NCBI RefSeq assembly: GCF_024600715.1
Contig: NZ_CP102332.1
Location: forward strand, 2,418,001 to 2,482,000
Reading direction: 5' to 3'
Length of the DNA stretch: 64,000 bases
Source: Streptomyces changanensis
Lineage (GTDB): Bacteria > Actinomycetota > Actinomycetes > Streptomycetales > Streptomycetaceae
Both the position numbers and the translations under genes were made by a program. Under the pieces are notes generated by a model. It searched no databases. It saw nothing but the letters and a program-made list of their open reading frames with translations, and had not been told where the DNA came from. The first letter of the stretch is position 1. Each line of letters starts with the position of its first letter. Below, one piece after another: positions 18,562 to 27,945 of this stretch.

Positions 18562-19149
18562 ATGCACCGCGCATTGATCGTCGTCGACGTTCAGAACGAC
18601 TTCTGTGAGGGCGGCAGCCTCGCGGTGGCGGGGGGTGCGGACGTCGCCGCCGCCGTCACGGACCTGGTGGGCGAGACCGCCGGGGTGGTGTACCGGCACG
18701 TGGTCGCCACCCGGGACCACCACGTCGAACCCGGGGACCACTTCTCCGCCGCCCCCGACTTCGTCCGCTCGTGGCCGCCGCACTGCGTGGCCGGGACGGA
18801 GGGCGTCGGCTTCCACCCGAACTTCGCGCCCGCCGTCGCCTCGGGCGCCGTCGAGGCCGTCTTCGACAAGGGGGCGTACTCCGCCGCGTACAGCGGTTTC
18901 GAGGGCAGCGACGAGAACGGCGTCCGCCTCGCCGACTGGCTGCGCGCCCACGGCGTGACCGAGGTGGACGTGGTGGGCATCGCCACCGACCACTGCGTGC
19001 GCGCGACCGCCCTGGACGCCGTCGCCGAGGGGTTCCGTACGCAGGTGCTGCTCGACCTGACGGCCGGCGTGGCCGCGGCGACCACGGAGAAGGCCCTGGA
19101 GGAGCTGCGCGCGGCGGGGGTGGAACTGACCGGCAAGCCGGTGGTCTGA
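18562..19149 (+). CDS. pncA: Nicotinamidase (isochorismatase family)
   Basis: 195 aa. The catalytic triad is Asp9 (VVDVQNDF), Lys103 (FDKGAYSAAYSGF) and Cys145 (GIATDHCVRATALDA). A metal-binding group lies around RDHHVEPGDHF. It hydrolyses nicotinamide to nicotinate, which the upstream PncB converts to NaMN. AAGGACAA precedes the ATG. It follows pncB on the same strand and is probably cotranscribed. Length and motifs are those of a complete enzyme. Confidence 0.95.
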   Translation: MHRALIVVDVQNDFCEGGSLAVAGGADVAAAVTDLVGETAGVVYRHVVATRDHHVEPGDHFSAAPDFVRSWPPHCVAGTEGVGFHPNFAPAVASGAVEAVFDKGAYSAAYSGFEGSDENGVRLADWLRAHGVTEVDVVGIATDHCVRATALDAVAEGFRTQVLLDLTAGVAAATTEKALEELRAAGVELTGKPVV

Positions 19150-19179
19150 GCCCGCCCGGCCGCGTGGGCCGCCCGGCGG

Positions 19180-19473
19180 TCAGCGCAGCAGGGCGCGGAT
19201 GGGTCGCCAGAGGTCCTGGTCGCGGCCGGGGGCGGTGCGCCACAGCAGCCCGTCCGGGTGGTGGAGGACCGCCGTGATCTCGTCGGGTGTCGGCGGGTGG
19301 GTGTTGCCGCGCAGGTGGGCGCGCAAGCCGAGGTTGCGCAGGCGGGTCAGGGCGCGGGGGCGGTTGGCGGCGTGGACGAGTATCCGGACGTCGCCGTCGC
19401 CGGCCGGGTGGGGCAGGCTGAGCGCGACCACCATGTTGCCGCCGGGCAACCTGCAGAAACCACCACCGGGCAT
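19180..19473 (-). CDS. Small conserved hypothetical protein
   Basis: 97 aa without recognised domain. Features are the segment NMVVALSLPHPAGDGDVRILVHAANRPRALTRLRNLGL and a C-terminal HHPDGLLWRTAPGRDQDLWRPIRALL. The ATG at 19473 has CGGGGGAG at good distance. It is convergent with pncA, with 30 bp between the stops. No membrane segment or signal peptide is seen. Confidence 0.65.
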   Translation of the reverse strand: MPGGGFCRLPGGNMVVALSLPHPAGDGDVRILVHAANRPRALTRLRNLGLRAHLRGNTHPPTPDEITAVLHHPDGLLWRTAPGRDQDLWRPIRALLR

Positions 19474-19533
19474 GTCGAACGCTCCCCCGTCGAGCTGTGG
19501 GTCATGAGAAACCGGTCAGCTGCACCTAAACAC

Positions 19534-19569
19534 GATCGGCCGCCGCCCGCCAGGGGGCGACGGCCGATC
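19534..19569 (-). terminator. Terminator of the first M6 protease gene
   Basis: GATCGGCCGCCGCCC pairs with GGGCGACGGCCGATC (one mismatch) around a 6-nt loop, 25 bp beyond the protease stop on the minus strand. Confidence 0.75.
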
Positions 19570-19594
19570 ACGCGTTGGCCTGCGGTCTAACGAC

Positions 19595-22039
19595 TCACTT
19601 GCTCGACGGGCCGACCTGGACGCTGATCGTCCGGCCGTTGCGCGGCTGGTCGGTGATCGCGATCCGGGTGTTGGTGTCGGTCACCTTGACGCCGGCGCGC
19701 GGGTTGGTCTCGAACCAGTAGACGCCCTTGCGGTCGTCGAAGACCGGGTTGCCCGCGAGGCCGCCGATCCGCTGCGGCACGTCCGCGTTGTGCAGCGTGA
19801 TCCGGTCGGTGCGGAAGCGGCTGAACGGCGCGTCGTGCGACTGCACGCGGTTGCGCATCAGCGTCCCGTCCTTCCAGGTCAGCGGCTTGGCGTGGGCGTC
19901 GATCGGGAGGACCATGCCCTCACCGGGGTGGACGGCCGTGTTGTTGTCCTTCTGGGAGGTGTCCCACTTCCAGATCAGCAGACCGGTCTGGTACGGGTAG
20001 TGCTCCACCCAGCTGGCCTTGTCGCCGCCGAAGCCGAAGTTGTACGGGCCGACCTCCAGGGTCGCGTCGTACGAGACGTACTGGCGGTTCTCCGCGAGGT
20101 AGTACTGCGGGTACTCGTCCGTGATGGCCTCGCCGATGCGGGAGAAGCCCTTGGACGTCCAGCCGGCGACCTCGGTCTCGGCGTCGTCCGCGAAGAGCGG
20201 CGCGCCGTCGGCGGTCACGGCGATGTCGTCCGCCGCGAAGCCCTTCTGCGCGACGCCGCCGTCCGTCTGGTAGCGGAAGCGGATGTCGATCTTCTTGCCG
20301 GCGTACGCGTCGAGCGGGTAGGCCAGCTTCTTGAAGGCCCCGGAGACACCGGTCAGGGCGGTGGCGCCGCCGGCGTCCTTGGTGATCGGCGCGCCGTCGG
20401 CGGTGCCGTCGAGGGCGGTCCACTGCGCGCCGCCGTCCGTGGAGACCTCGGCGTAGAGGTAGTCGTACTCCTCCTCGATGTCCCACCAGCCGTCGAGGGT
20501 CAGGGCGGCCTTCGACTTGCCCGTCAGGTCGACGGAGCGGCTGAGGGTGTTCTTGAGGTCGTCACCCATGTTGCTCCACCACTGGGTGGCGCCCTGGGCG
20601 GGCTTGACGATCGGGGTGGTGACCTTCTTCTTCGGCAGCTCGACGACGAGCGCCTGCGGGTTCTTGGTGTTGTACTCCGCGACGCCGAGCTTGTGGCGGG
20701 ACGGGGTGGCGGCCTTGGCCTTCTCGTAGTTGAGCCAGCCCAGCTGCAGCTTGTCCCAGGCGGTCATGTCGCCCGGCATGTCGCCGATGGCGTCCTTGCC
20801 GGTGCCCAGCCAGGAGCCGGAGGACATCAGGGACCAGAAGCCCGTGGAGTTCTCGGCGCCGGCGCGGCCGGAGGTGTCGTACAGGTCCGGCAGGCCGAGG
20901 TCGTGGCCGTACTCGTGGGCGAAGACGCCGAGGCCGCCGTTCTCGGGCTGCATCGTGTAGTCACCGACCCAGATGCCGGTGTTGCCGATCTGGGTGCCGC
21001 CGGCCTTGTTGTTCGCCGGGCCGGTCTTGCCGGCGTCGGTGCCGTAGGCGTACCAGCGGTGGGCCCACAGGGCGTTGGTGCCCTCGGCGCCGCCGCCGGC
21101 CGACTCGTCCTCGCCCGCGTGGACGATCTGGAAGTGGTCGATGTAGCCGTCGGCCTCGTTGAAGTTGCCGTCGCCGTCGAAGTCGTACCGGTCCCACTGG
21201 TCGTACTGCGCCAGCTGGGCCTTGATCTGGGCGTCGGTCTGGCCCTTGGCCTTCTGGTCGGCGGCCCACGCGGTCACGCCGTCGCGGACGGCGTCCCAGA
21301 CGTTGGAGCAGTTGGTCTGGCCGCAGTAGTTGGAGCCGTAGCGGGCCTCGTTGTACTCGACCTTGACCCAGTCCGAGACGGTGCCGTCGACCGAGTAGCG
21401 GCCGGACGAGGTGCGCTCGTAGTAGGTCTTGAGCGAGTGCTTCTGCTTGCCCTCGGCGTCCTTGCCGGTGCCGAAGTACAAGTCCTGGAAGTGCTCCCGG
21501 TCGTAGTCGGCCTGCCAGGCGGTGGAGTTGTCCTTCGTGCGGTCCGGCTTGGCTATCCGGTTGTGCAGCGGACCGGGCGTGCCGCCGAACTTCGGCTTCA
21601 GCTCGTCGGTGTCGTCGTCCTTGCGGTCGACCAGCGTCTCGTTGTCGACCTTGTCGCCGAACTCGACGAGGATGGTGAAGATCTTGTCGGTCTTCTCCCG
21701 GCCGAGCTCGACGTACTTCTTGGCGTCGAGCTTCACGACCTTGGAGGCGCCGCGGCGCTCCACCGTGGACTCGCCGGAGAGCACCTGCTCCAGGGCGGCC
21801 TGGCGCTCCTTGTCCTGCTGCTCGCTGAAGGGGCCTTCGAGGTCGTGGTCGACACCGGCGGCCTTGTCGTGGCCATGGCTGTGGCCATGGTCCGCGCCCG
21901 GAGCCGGGTCGTGGCGCTCGATGCCCGTGTCCGGGCGGTTGTCGGCCTGGGCCGTGGTGAGGGCCCCGGCGGTCGCGGCGGTCGCGGCCAGGGCCACGAT
22001 CACCGCGGAGGCGCGGAACGCCCGTCGTCTGCTGGTCAC
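19595..22039 (-). CDS. Secreted M6 family metalloprotease (immune inhibitor A-like), copy 1
   Basis: 814 aa. The Sec signal peptide (TSRRRAFRASAVIVALAATAATAGALTTAQA) is followed by a His-rich propeptide (HGHSHGHDK). The M6 catalytic core has HEYGHDLGLPD, zinc-binding HExxHxxGxxD with catalytic Glu, in FAHEYGHDLGLPDLYDTSG. C-terminal domains follow with two beta-rich segments (SLDGWWDIEEEYDYLYAEV, IDIRFRYQTDGG). GTG at 22037-22039 has GGGGAGGAAAC upstream and is chosen over an ATG-like start further up. It is an extracellular zinc endopeptidase, with substrates unknown. It lies 179 bp downstream of a paralogue on the same strand. Confidence 0.93.
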   Translation of the reverse strand: MTSRRRAFRASAVIVALAATAATAGALTTAQADNRPDTGIERHDPAPGADHGHSHGHDKAAGVDHDLEGPFSEQQDKERQAALEQVLSGESTVERRGASKVVKLDAKKYVELGREKTDKIFTILVEFGDKVDNETLVDRKDDDTDELKPKFGGTPGPLHNRIAKPDRTKDNSTAWQADYDREHFQDLYFGTGKDAEGKQKHSLKTYYERTSSGRYSVDGTVSDWVKVEYNEARYGSNYCGQTNCSNVWDAVRDGVTAWAADQKAKGQTDAQIKAQLAQYDQWDRYDFDGDGNFNEADGYIDHFQIVHAGEDESAGGGAEGTNALWAHRWYAYGTDAGKTGPANNKAGGTQIGNTGIWVGDYTMQPENGGLGVFAHEYGHDLGLPDLYDTSGRAGAENSTGFWSLMSSGSWLGTGKDAIGDMPGDMTAWDKLQLGWLNYEKAKAATPSRHKLGVAEYNTKNPQALVVELPKKKVTTPIVKPAQGATQWWSNMGDDLKNTLSRSVDLTGKSKAALTLDGWWDIEEEYDYLYAEVSTDGGAQWTALDGTADGAPITKDAGGATALTGVSGAFKKLAYPLDAYAGKKIDIRFRYQTDGGVAQKGFAADDIAVTADGAPLFADDAETEVAGWTSKGFSRIGEAITDEYPQYYLAENRQYVSYDATLEVGPYNFGFGGDKASWVEHYPYQTGLLIWKWDTSQKDNNTAVHPGEGMVLPIDAHAKPLTWKDGTLMRNRVQSHDAPFSRFRTDRITLHNADVPQRIGGLAGNPVFDDRKGVYWFETNPRAGVKVTDTNTRIAITDQPRNGRTISVQVGPSSK

Positions 22040-22139
22040 TTGTACGTTTCCTCCCCTGCGCACCGCAGCCGCGGATGGGGGGTCACGTGTTTATCCGCGT
22101 GCGGTGTCGCGCCACAAGTGACGACATTCGACCGGACTT

Positions 22140-22186
22140 ACGCGAGAAAAGACAGTCTTGACTTGCACAGGCCAAGTGCCCTATGT
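22140..22186. promoter_or_regulatory. Dyad-rich promoter region of the first M6 protease
   Basis: The interval holds AAGACAGTCTT (an 11-bp palindrome, 22149-22159) followed by ACTTGCACAGGCCAAGT, whose ends form a second dyad. It is about 100 bp upstream of the protease start (minus strand) and is far less G+C-rich than its surroundings. It is a likely site for promoter elements or a regulator; no specific factor can be named. Confidence 0.35.
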
Positions 22187-22218
22187 GGACACCCCGATCC
22201 GTATAGCGGACGCGGGAA

Positions 22219-24882
22219 TCAGCCGGTCGACGGGGTGGAGGGGCCCACCCGGACCGTCATCCACGAGCCGCTGGGCGACTGCGCGACCACATCGATCCGG
22301 GTGTTGGTGTCCACCGTCCGCACACTGGCGTAGGGGCTCTCGTCGAACCAGTAGACGCCCGTGCGGTCGTCGAACACCCGGTTGCCCCGGTGCGGCGGGA
22401 TACGCGTCGGTTCGCCCGCCTTGTGCAGCGTGAAACCGGGCACCGGCCACGGCCCGAACGCCGCGTCGTACGGCGTCACCTGGTTTGGCATCGGCGACCC
22501 GTCCGCCCACCGCATCGGCTCCGGGTGCGCGTCGACCGGGAGCAGCAGCCCCTCCCCCGGGTGGTCGCTGACGTTGTTGTCCCGCTGCGAGGTGTCCCAC
22601 TGCCACACCAGCAGCCCCGGCCGGTACGCGTAGTGCTCCACCCTGCGCTCCAGCGGCGCCGCGAAGCCGAAGTGGTACGGGCCCGCCTCCAACGTCCGCC
22701 CGAAGCCCGCGTACTGGCGGTTCTCCACCAGGTAGAACCGCGGGTACGCGCCCGTCACCGACGCCCCGACACGCGTGAAGCCGCGCGCCTGCCACCCGGA
22801 GCCGTCCCCGCCGCCCACACCCCCGGAGCCGTCCGCGCCGGTTCCGTCCCCGCCGGTTCCGTCCCCGCCGGTTCCGTCCCCGCCGGTTCCGTCCCCGCCG
22901 GGGGCGTCCTCCGCCCCGTCGGTGAGGACCGCCTCGCCGTCCACCCGCACGGTGATGCCGTCCGCCGTGAAGCCCCGCCCCGCCACGCCCCCGTCCGTCC
23001 GGTACCGGAAGCGCAGCGCGACCTCCCGCCCCGCGTACGCGTCCAGCGGGTAGACCAGCCTGCGGTGGGTGCGGGACGCGCCGGTGAGGGCCGGCCTGCC
23101 GCCGCCGTCGCGCGGGAGCGCCTCGCCGTCGGCGGTGCCGTCGAGGGTCCGCCAGGCGGCGCCGCCGTCCACGGAGACCTGCGCGTACAGGAAGTCGTAC
23201 CCCTTCTCGATGTCCCACCAGCCGTCCAGCTCCAGCGACGCCCGGGTGCCGCCCCGCAGGTCGAGCGTGCGGGTCAGGGTCTGCGAGAGGTTGTCGCCCT
23301 GGCCGCTCCACCACTGCCGCGCGCCGGCCGCCGGCCGCACCACCGGCGTGGTGACCGTCCTGCGCGGGAGCTCCACGACGAGCGCCTGCGGCCGGCCCGC
23401 GCCGTGCGCGGAGACGCCCAGGTGGTGCAGGGACGGCGTGGCCGCCGCCGCCTTCTCGTACGTCAGCCAGCCCAGCTGCAGCCGGTCCCAGGCCGTCATG
23501 TCGCCGGGCAGGTCGCCGATCGCGTCACCGCCGGTGCCCAGCCAGGACCCGGACGCCATCAGCGACCAGAACCCCACGGAGTTCTCCGCGCCGGGCACGT
23601 TGTTGGTGTCGTACAGGTCGGGCAGGCCGAGGTCGTGCGCGTACTCGTGGGCGAAGACGCCGAGGCCGCCGTTCTCCGGCTGCATCGTGTAGTCCCCGAC
23701 CCAGACGTCGGTGTCCCCCACGCGCACCCCGCCCGCCCGGAACCGCTCGGGCCCGGTCTCGCCGTCGTCGTGGCCGTACGCGTACCCCCGGTGCGCCCAC
23801 AGCGCGTCGCCGCCCTGGGCGCCGCCGCCCGCCGAGCCGTCCTCGCCGGCGTGGACCAGCTGGAAGTGGTCGACGTAGCCGTCCGGTTCGTCGAAGTCGC
23901 CGTCGCCGTCGTGGTCCGTGCGGTCCCACACGTCGAACGTCGCCACGTGCGCGGCGATCCGCTCCTCCGTCCAGCCGTCCCGCCGCAGCCCCGCCACCCA
24001 GGCGGCGACGGCGTCCCGCACGAGGTCCTCGACGTTCGGGCAGTTGTGGGCGCCGCAGTAGTTCGAGCCGTAGCGGGCCTCGTTGTACGGGACGCGGACC
24101 CAGTCCGAGACCTCGCCCTCCACCGAGTAGCGGCCCGACGAGACCTTCTCGTAGTACGTCCGGAGCGACTCGGTGCCGGGACCCTCGCCGAAGTAGAGCC
24201 GCTGGTAGTGCGCGCGGTCGTAGTCGGGGCGCCAGTCGGTGGAGTTGTCCCGGGTGCGGTCCGGCCGGGGTATCCCGTTGTGCCGGGGGCCGGGCGTGCC
24301 GCCGTACTTCACGACGGGCGGCTTGGGGCCGCGGGGCCCGTCCGGGTCGTACAGGGTGGTGTCGTCCACCTCGTCGCCGAACTCGACGAGGACGGTGAGG
24401 ATCCGGTCCGTGCGCTCCCGGCCCAGCTCCGCGTACTTGCCGTCGCCCAGCCGCACGACGCGGGAGGCGCCCCGCCGCTCGGCCGTGGCCCGCCCCGTGA
24501 GGACCTGCTCCAGCGCGGCCTGGCGGTGCAGTCGCGTCACGGCGCTGTACGGGCCGTCGATGACGTGCCCGTCCCCCGGACCCCGCGCGGGCACCGGCGC
24601 CGCCGCGGGCGGCGGGGCGGGGGCGGCGGACGGCCGGGCGGGCGGTGCGGGCGGTGGTGGGGCGGGCGTGGCCGCGGGTGGCCACCCGGCGGGCAGCGGG
24701 CCGGCGGGCGGCGCGGGGGCGGTCGCGGGCGGCGCGGGGGCGGTCGCGGGTGGGGCAGGGGCGGGCGCGGGTGGGGCGGGTGCCCCGGCGCGCGGCGCGG
24801 CGGGGGCGGCCGGCGCGGCGGCCAGGACGAGGGCAGCGAGTACGGCGGAGGCGACGCACCACCCGCGTGACGTGCGCGACAT
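22219..24882 (-). CDS. Secreted M6 family metalloprotease (immune inhibitor A-like), copy 2
   Basis: 887 aa paralogue of the neighbouring protease with the same architecture and HEYAHDLGLPD as zinc motif. Differences are a long Pro/Ala-rich stretch after the signal peptide (about residues 25-95, repeats of PAPPATA type) and a GGDGT repeat of about five units near residue 680, encoded by a 15-bp tandem repeat around 22808-22912. These low-complexity insertions look like flexible linkers. The ATG at 24882 has only weak upstream pairing (AGGGGAGGAC) at moderate distance. The gene pair probably arose by tandem duplication. Confidence 0.93.
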   Translation of the reverse strand: MSRTSRGWCVASAVLAALVLAAAPAAPAAPRAGAPAPPAPAPAPPATAPAPPATAPAPPAGPLPAGWPPAATPAPPPPAPPARPSAAPAPPPAAAPVPARGPGDGHVIDGPYSAVTRLHRQAALEQVLTGRATAERRGASRVVRLGDGKYAELGRERTDRILTVLVEFGDEVDDTTLYDPDGPRGPKPPVVKYGGTPGPRHNGIPRPDRTRDNSTDWRPDYDRAHYQRLYFGEGPGTESLRTYYEKVSSGRYSVEGEVSDWVRVPYNEARYGSNYCGAHNCPNVEDLVRDAVAAWVAGLRRDGWTEERIAAHVATFDVWDRTDHDGDGDFDEPDGYVDHFQLVHAGEDGSAGGGAQGGDALWAHRGYAYGHDDGETGPERFRAGGVRVGDTDVWVGDYTMQPENGGLGVFAHEYAHDLGLPDLYDTNNVPGAENSVGFWSLMASGSWLGTGGDAIGDLPGDMTAWDRLQLGWLTYEKAAAATPSLHHLGVSAHGAGRPQALVVELPRRTVTTPVVRPAAGARQWWSGQGDNLSQTLTRTLDLRGGTRASLELDGWWDIEKGYDFLYAQVSVDGGAAWRTLDGTADGEALPRDGGGRPALTGASRTHRRLVYPLDAYAGREVALRFRYRTDGGVAGRGFTADGITVRVDGEAVLTDGAEDAPGGDGTGGDGTGGDGTGGDGTGADGSGGVGGGDGSGWQARGFTRVGASVTGAYPRFYLVENRQYAGFGRTLEAGPYHFGFAAPLERRVEHYAYRPGLLVWQWDTSQRDNNVSDHPGEGLLLPVDAHPEPMRWADGSPMPNQVTPYDAAFGPWPVPGFTLHKAGEPTRIPPHRGNRVFDDRTGVYWFDESPYASVRTVDTNTRIDVVAQSPSGSWMTVRVGPSTPSTG

Positions 24883-25047
24883 CCGCTGCCGTCCTCCCCT
24901 GTGCTCCCGTGAACCGGTGCGCCCCCCGTGCTCCGCACGGTGGGTCAGGTCACGCTTACCGACGGTTCCGCCCGGGCATCCAGCGTCGTAGGGTCGTCCA
25001 CCTGTGCGACCGTGCCGCGAACTCCACCACGAGGACGGAACACCGCC

Positions 25048-25296
25048 ATGCCGCGTCCGACCGCCGTACGGCTCGCCTACGGTTCGGCCACTGTGGTCTG
25101 CTCCACCGTCGTCCTGCTCCTGCTGTTCCCCGCGGCCGAGGGCGCCTGGACCGCCCTGGTCGGGACGGTCGCGCTGCTCCTCGGCGCGGGCGTGGCCCTG
25201 GGCGCGCCGGCCCGGGCGCGCGGCCGGGGCCGGGGGGCCGGGGCGGCGCCGACGCCCGCCGCGGCGCCCGACCGGCAGCCGTCACTGCGTCGCTGA
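25048..25296 (+). CDS. Small membrane protein
   Basis: 82 aa. Two hydrophobic helices, YGSATVVCSTVVLLLLFP (about 10-27) and WTALVGTVALLLGAGVALG (about 33-51), are followed by a long basic, Ala/Gly/Arg/Pro-rich cytoplasmic tail (ARARGRGRGAGAAPTPAAAPDRQPS). GAGGACGGAA lies before the ATG. The 3' end overlaps the convergent RDD gene by 15 bp. No family recognised. Confidence 0.6.
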   Translation: MPRPTAVRLAYGSATVVCSTVVLLLLFPAAEGAWTALVGTVALLLGAGVALGAPARARGRGRGAGAAPTPAAAPDRQPSLRR

Positions 25297-26088
25297 CACC
25301 ACCACGGTCCTGGCCGCCTTGTCGTGGAGGCCCTGCTTGTAGGGCTTGTCCACGAGGATCAGGATGAGCAGCAGGAGCGGCCACAGGCACGCGCAGCAGA
25401 TCAGGGCGGGCAGCCAGAGCACGAGCGCCCGCATGAGCGCGGCGCCGGTGGGCGGGGTGGTCCCGTCGTTCAGCATGGCCACGCGCAGGCCCGTCATCCG
25501 CTTGCCGAGCGTCTGCCCGTTCGCCTTCGCCGTCATGAGGGTGTCGTAGGCGACGTACGCCACGAGGGTGATGAGTTGGAAGGCCCACTGTCCGCCCTCC
25601 GCGCTCGCGGTCCACACGGCACCGAAGTCGCCGGAGTCCTCGTTCACCCGGTCGTAGACACCGAACGGGATGCCGATGATCGCCAGTGGCACCGCGATGA
25701 CCAGCCAGTCGACGAGGCGCGCGAGCACACGCTTGCCGGTCTCGGCGAGGGGCGGCATCCCGCCGAGCGGGTCGGCTCCGCCGTAACCATAGGGCCCGCC
25801 GCCGTACGGGCCTCCGCCATAGGGCCCGCCACCATAGGGTCCCCCACCACCGGGCGGGGGCGCCCCGTAGGGCCCGCCACCACCGGGGGGCGGCGGCGAT
25901 CCGTAGGGGCCACCGCCGTACGGATCACCGCCGCCGGGCGGGCCGCCCGGGTAGGGGCCCTCACCGCCCGGCGGGGGCGGCGGAGGTGGGGTGCCGCCGC
26001 CCTGCGGGGGCTCTGACGGCTCCTGCGGGCGCTTGCGGAACGGGTCGTCCTCGGGCGGCTGACCGGGCGTCGGCGGTTCGTGGCTCAT
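25282..26088 (-). CDS. RDD family membrane protein with Pro/Gly/Tyr-rich N-terminus
   Basis: 268 aa. Residues 1-105 are low-complexity, with a run of GGGPYGG-type repeats, likely cytoplasmic and unstructured. The C-terminal RDD domain follows: KRVLARLVDWLVIAVPLAIIG (with the R-D pair), a second span around AFQLITLVAYVAYDTL, then TLGKRMTGLRVAML and a hydrophobic end LWPLLLLILILVDKPYKQGLHDKAA. RDD proteins are small polytopic membrane proteins, some of them transport-related; the function here is unknown. It is next to another RDD gene on the same strand, 63 bp away. Confidence 0.85.
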   Translation of the reverse strand: MSHEPPTPGQPPEDDPFRKRPQEPSEPPQGGGTPPPPPPPGGEGPYPGGPPGGGDPYGGGPYGSPPPPGGGGPYGAPPPGGGGPYGGGPYGGGPYGGGPYGYGGADPLGGMPPLAETGKRVLARLVDWLVIAVPLAIIGIPFGVYDRVNEDSGDFGAVWTASAEGGQWAFQLITLVAYVAYDTLMTAKANGQTLGKRMTGLRVAMLNDGTTPPTGAALMRALVLWLPALICCACLWPLLLLILILVDKPYKQGLHDKAARTVVVSATQ

Positions 26089-26151
26089 GGGGGCAGTGCA
26101 TCCCGCCGCGACCGGGGCCGCATCCGGTCGCGTGCCGTTCGGGGGACGGCG

Positions 26152-27711
26152 TCAGTGCCGTGCCACGAACGTCCCGGCCGCCTTGTCGTGCCAGCACTGC
26201 CGCCACGGCCGGTCGACCAGGCACCACAGGACGTTCAGCACGCCGATCACCAGCAGCCCCAGCACCGAGTAGACCAGACGGCGGCGCAGCGCGGCGCCGA
26301 ACGTCGGCGGCTCGTGGGACTCGATGCCTCGCACCTGCAGGCCGCAGAGCTTCTTGCCGAGGGTGCGGCCCCACCGGGCGGTGGGCACCGCCTCGTACAG
26401 GACGCCGAGGACCAGCAGGATGCCGAGCGCGATGCCGAACTGGACGGACGTCGTGCCGTCGACGAGCCACACGGTGACCGTCTCGCCCGACCGCTTGGCC
26501 TGCTCGATCTTGTCCAGGATGTGGTCGACGCCGTTCGCCACGAAGGGCGCGGCGGCCGCGCCGGCGAGCCCGCCGAGGACGAGGGTGTCGACGACGCGGG
26601 CGGCGAGCCGCCTGCCGAGCCCGGCGGGGCGGGCGGAGGCCCGTTCCTGCGCGGCCCGCAGGAACGGGTCGCTGACCGGCGGCTTCCACGGGACGACCGG
26701 CTGTCCCGCCGCGTCCGGTCCGGCGGCGGCCGGCGCCCCCGGGGACACCGGGGCGGTCGCCGCCGGGGTGGGCGGCTGCTGCTGCGCGAGCTGGTGGACC
26801 TGCTGCGCCCATGACGCGGCACCACCCCCGGCGCCGGCCGTGACGGGCACGCCGGCCACCGGGCCCTGCGCGTGCGGCGCGGCCGCCGCCTGCGGCGGTA
26901 CGGCCCCGGCGGTCGCCGACTGCGCCCGCACGGGCGCGTACGGCTCAGGCCGCACGGGCGCGCCGGGGTGGGCGCCGGCCTGCTGCGCCGGGGGCCGGGC
27001 CTGGGCGGGGGCCTGGTGGGGCTGGTGGGGCTGCAGTTGCTGCCGGGAGTCGTCGTGCGCCGCGGCGGTGGAGGGGGCCGGGGCGCGGGCGGGCTGCTGG
27101 GTCCGCGGACCCTGCTGCGCCGGGACGTCCGCCGCCCGGGAGGTGTCCGAAGGCGCGGACTTCGACGGGCGGATCGTCATCGTGCCCTCGGGGGCGGGCC
27201 GCGCCGCCGGTTCCGGGTCCACCCGGCGCACCCCGGGGAGGGCGCCGCCCGTCGGGTCGGCCGGGTCCGCCACGCGGGGGTCCCGGCGGCCGGGCGCCCC
27301 CCACGAGACCTGTTCGTCATGGTGGTCGCCGAAGCCGCGCTGGCGGGAGAGGTCGGCCTGCCACGCGGACGCGGGCTCGGCGTCCCGTTCCGCTTCGCGT
27401 TCCGCCCGCGGCTGCGGGCCGGTGGCGGGGCCGGCCTCCGAGGCCAACTCGGGGTCCTCGTCGAGGAAGACGGGGCCCGTCTCCTCCACCGACGGGCCCG
27501 GGTTCGCCCGCGCGGCCGGCGCGACGGCGGGCGCGGGGGCCGCCGCGCCCGGGGGCGCCGGCATCGCCTCACCGTCCCCGGGCGCGGGACGGCTCGTACC
27601 GGGGACCCAGGCGGCACCGCTCCAGTACCGGATGTATCCGGGAATGGAGGGATCTGGGTAGTAACCGGCTTCGGGGCTGCCGTCGCCGGTTGCCGGGGTT
27701 GGGGCGCTCAT
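26152..27711 (-). CDS. DUF2510 and RDD domain membrane protein
   Basis: 519 aa. The N-terminal DUF2510 module (AGYYPDPSIPGYIRYWSGAAWVPGT, about residues 15-40) is followed by a long disordered Pro/Ala/Gln-rich region. The C-terminal RDD domain holds PAGLGRRLAARVVDTLVLGGLAG, then TLGKKLCGLQVRG and LVYSVLGLLVIGVLNVLWCLVDRPWRQCWHDK. Start ATG 27711 was chosen because the family begins shortly before the DUF2510 motif. Together with the downstream RDD gene it forms a pair of related membrane proteins. A role in envelope biology is only a guess. Confidence 0.85.
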   Translation of the reverse strand: MSAPTPATGDGSPEAGYYPDPSIPGYIRYWSGAAWVPGTSRPAPGDGEAMPAPPGAAAPAPAVAPAARANPGPSVEETGPVFLDEDPELASEAGPATGPQPRAEREAERDAEPASAWQADLSRQRGFGDHHDEQVSWGAPGRRDPRVADPADPTGGALPGVRRVDPEPAARPAPEGTMTIRPSKSAPSDTSRAADVPAQQGPRTQQPARAPAPSTAAAHDDSRQQLQPHQPHQAPAQARPPAQQAGAHPGAPVRPEPYAPVRAQSATAGAVPPQAAAAPHAQGPVAGVPVTAGAGGGAASWAQQVHQLAQQQPPTPAATAPVSPGAPAAAGPDAAGQPVVPWKPPVSDPFLRAAQERASARPAGLGRRLAARVVDTLVLGGLAGAAAAPFVANGVDHILDKIEQAKRSGETVTVWLVDGTTSVQFGIALGILLVLGVLYEAVPTARWGRTLGKKLCGLQVRGIESHEPPTFGAALRRRLVYSVLGLLVIGVLNVLWCLVDRPWRQCWHDKAAGTFVARH

Positions 27712-27945
27712 CACCGTGGTCCCGTATCTCCTCGAGGGCCTCAATTCAAGGCACCACATCTATCAGACCGCCGGATGCCCCCGGGCCGATCCGATCGCCA
27801 GGGCCACCATCCGGTCACAGCGGTGTCACGCAAAGTAACAGAAGTTCGCCGGTGAAAGTCGCGTAATGGCGGGGAGGAAAACAGCTCCCTCCTTCCGCGC
27901 GGGTCCGGTGGGGGCCCGTCCGCACGCCGAGAGGGAGGACCGACC

